Shown here: one piece after another, positions 44,828 through 45,534 of the stretch
How positions within the stretch are numbered: the first letter of the stretch is position 1
Layout of the letters: every line of letters starts with the position of its first letter
DNA from: Microcystis viridis FACHB-1342
Lineage (GTDB): Bacteria > Cyanobacteriota > Cyanobacteriia > Cyanobacteriales > Microcystaceae
NCBI RefSeq assembly: GCF_014698335.1
Contig: NZ_JACJSV010000037.1
Span: forward strand, 1 to 45,534
Length of the DNA stretch: 45,534 nt
Direction: 5' to 3'
The notes under the pieces: generated by a model
Database searches by the model: none
Told to the model about the DNA's origin: nothing
The model's input: only the letters and a program-made list of their open reading frames with translations
Program-made: the position numbers and the translations under genes

Positions 44828-44864
44828 AAAGTGCAATTCCTCTCTGAGAGCGGAATTGCACTTT
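44828..44864. terminator. Perfect 13-bp hairpin
   Basis: AAAGTGCAATTCC pairs with GGAATTGCACTTT around an eleven-base loop, about 125 bases after the HEPN stop. It could terminate the DUF262-HEPN operon, but the T-run is only three bases. A further hairpin GGTGGG/CCCACC lies at 44959-44975. The rest of 44702-45017 holds no gene I can support. Confidence 0.55.
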
Positions 44865-45017
44865 CAGATGTTAATCACGACTATTGAAAATTGGTATCAA
44901 TTTCTTTTTCAACCAGATTTTGGAATACCAGCTATTAGTTGTTGAGCAACTGAAGTAAGGTGGGTATTGCCCACCCTATTGTTGTATGGATGTAAGTTGG
45001 ATTGCAAGCTCGAGTTT

Positions 45018-45443
45018 TTAACCAGGTAACGAATCCTCATCAAGAATTTTCTCAATTGTCCAAGGACAGTCAACTGGTAAAGTTAATCCACTTTTGCGGC
45101 TCGCTTTTCCCAGTGCTTTTTGATAACAATAACCAAACCCGTTCTAAGGCATGATTGTAGATTACCTGAGAGCGAAATAGCAGGCTCGATTCCAATCTGA
45201 AATTATCTATCTCGTCTGTCCATTGGGGTAGGTAGTAAGGATGCTTCCAGTAGGCGTAAAGTAGCAGGTGACTGAGGAGTTGAATAAGAAAAGAAAGCTT
45301 TCTGCTTTGTATTTGCGTTCATCCACCATTTCCTCTAATTCCTCGGCTAAAGTTTGCCAATCTAAAGTATTGCGATCAGGCGATCGCAGTTTTGCTGCTT
45401 GGTCTTGCAGCCAAGCTACATAGGGTTTGCGGCAAAAAGTCAT
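45018..45443 (-). pseudogene. DUF29 family gene broken by two frameshifts
   Basis: DUF29 is a cyanobacteria-rich family of unknown function. The protein can be followed across three frames: residues 1-~48 (YVAWLQDQAAKLRSP, DWQTLAEELEEM); then, after a shift near 45290-45305, IQLLSHLLLYAYWKHPYY to VIYNHALER; then, after a shift near 45125-45145, CYQKALGKASRKSGLTLPVD and the typical end CPWTIEKILDEDSLPG with a stop at 45018. Either a pseudogene or a pair of sequencing errors; the smooth similarity across both joints argues the break is recent. Confidence 0.8.
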
Positions 45444-45534
45444 TGAAAAGTACAGGTCTCTTAATCAATGATTTCACTTAGCTACAAGCATAAGCTTTAG
45501 TTGTTGATTAATTTTTTAAATTATAACTTATCCT

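Overview
The window looks like the chromosome of a bloom-forming cyanobacterium, most likely Microcystis aeruginosa. This is an inference. It rests on about ten full HIP1 octamers (GCGATCGC), cyanobacteria-specific families (Ycf66, DUF3110, DUF2996), a HEPN protein of the MAE_28990 type (a family named from M. aeruginosa), DUF29, and many short dispersed repeats (TAACTGA runs, ACACCCC runs, GGGGGA palindromes). No rRNA or tRNA gene was seen.

Layout. 0.26-7.8 kb: a candidate two-gene defence module on the minus strand, made of a PLD/SNF2 helicase and a large N6-adenine methyltransferase. The two are separated by 16 tandem copies of a 44-bp hairpin-forming repeat. 7.8-10.2 kb: pdxA and a succinate-semialdehyde dehydrogenase. 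10.3-11.8 kb: a TnpB-only insertion element. 11.9-17.3 kb: corA, a CHAT-FHA protease-like protein, holA, a WD40 gene remnant and ycf66. 17.4-22.5 kb: an accessory island bracketed by two direct copies of a ~187-bp MITE-like element, one of them beside a decayed IS5-type transposase. It carries a three-gene operon: AAA ATPase, AAA ATPase-TPR-TM-SH3-SH3, and a periplasmic VanY/LdcB-type carboxypeptidase. 22.5-25.9 kb: a converging AAA-TM-WD40 STAND-like protein.

26-34.4 kb: mostly housekeeping and conserved cyanobacterial genes (small hypotheticals, a YbhN-like membrane protein, a TPR protein, yraN, DUF3110, DUF2996, def, dnaA), plus a probable structured non-coding transcript at about 30.4-30.7 kb. 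34.5-40.2 kb: the aa3-type cytochrome oxidase locus, with ctaB-ctaA divergent from ctaC-ctaD-ctaE. Its ctaB to ctaD part is flanked by inverted copies of a dispersed repeat. 40.3-42.5 kb: an acyl-CoA dehydrogenase-like gene overlapping an acyl carrier protein gene. 42.9-44.7 kb: a DUF262-HEPN pair, a second candidate defence or toxin module. 45.0-45.4 kb: a DUF29 gene broken by two frameshifts.

How the parts fit. The conserved blocks (pyridoxal-phosphate synthesis, TCA-bypass dehydrogenase, replication factors, terminal oxidase with its haem A synthesis) are ordinary. The accessory blocks (helicase/methyltransferase, AAA-AAA-VanY, CHAT-FHA, AAA-WD40, DUF262-HEPN, TnpB) are the kinds of genes found in defence and signalling islands. 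The most unusual is the AAA/AAA-SH3/carboxypeptidase operon, whose architecture suggests an ATP-driven switch in the cytoplasm coupled through one membrane helix to peptidoglycan binding and trimming.
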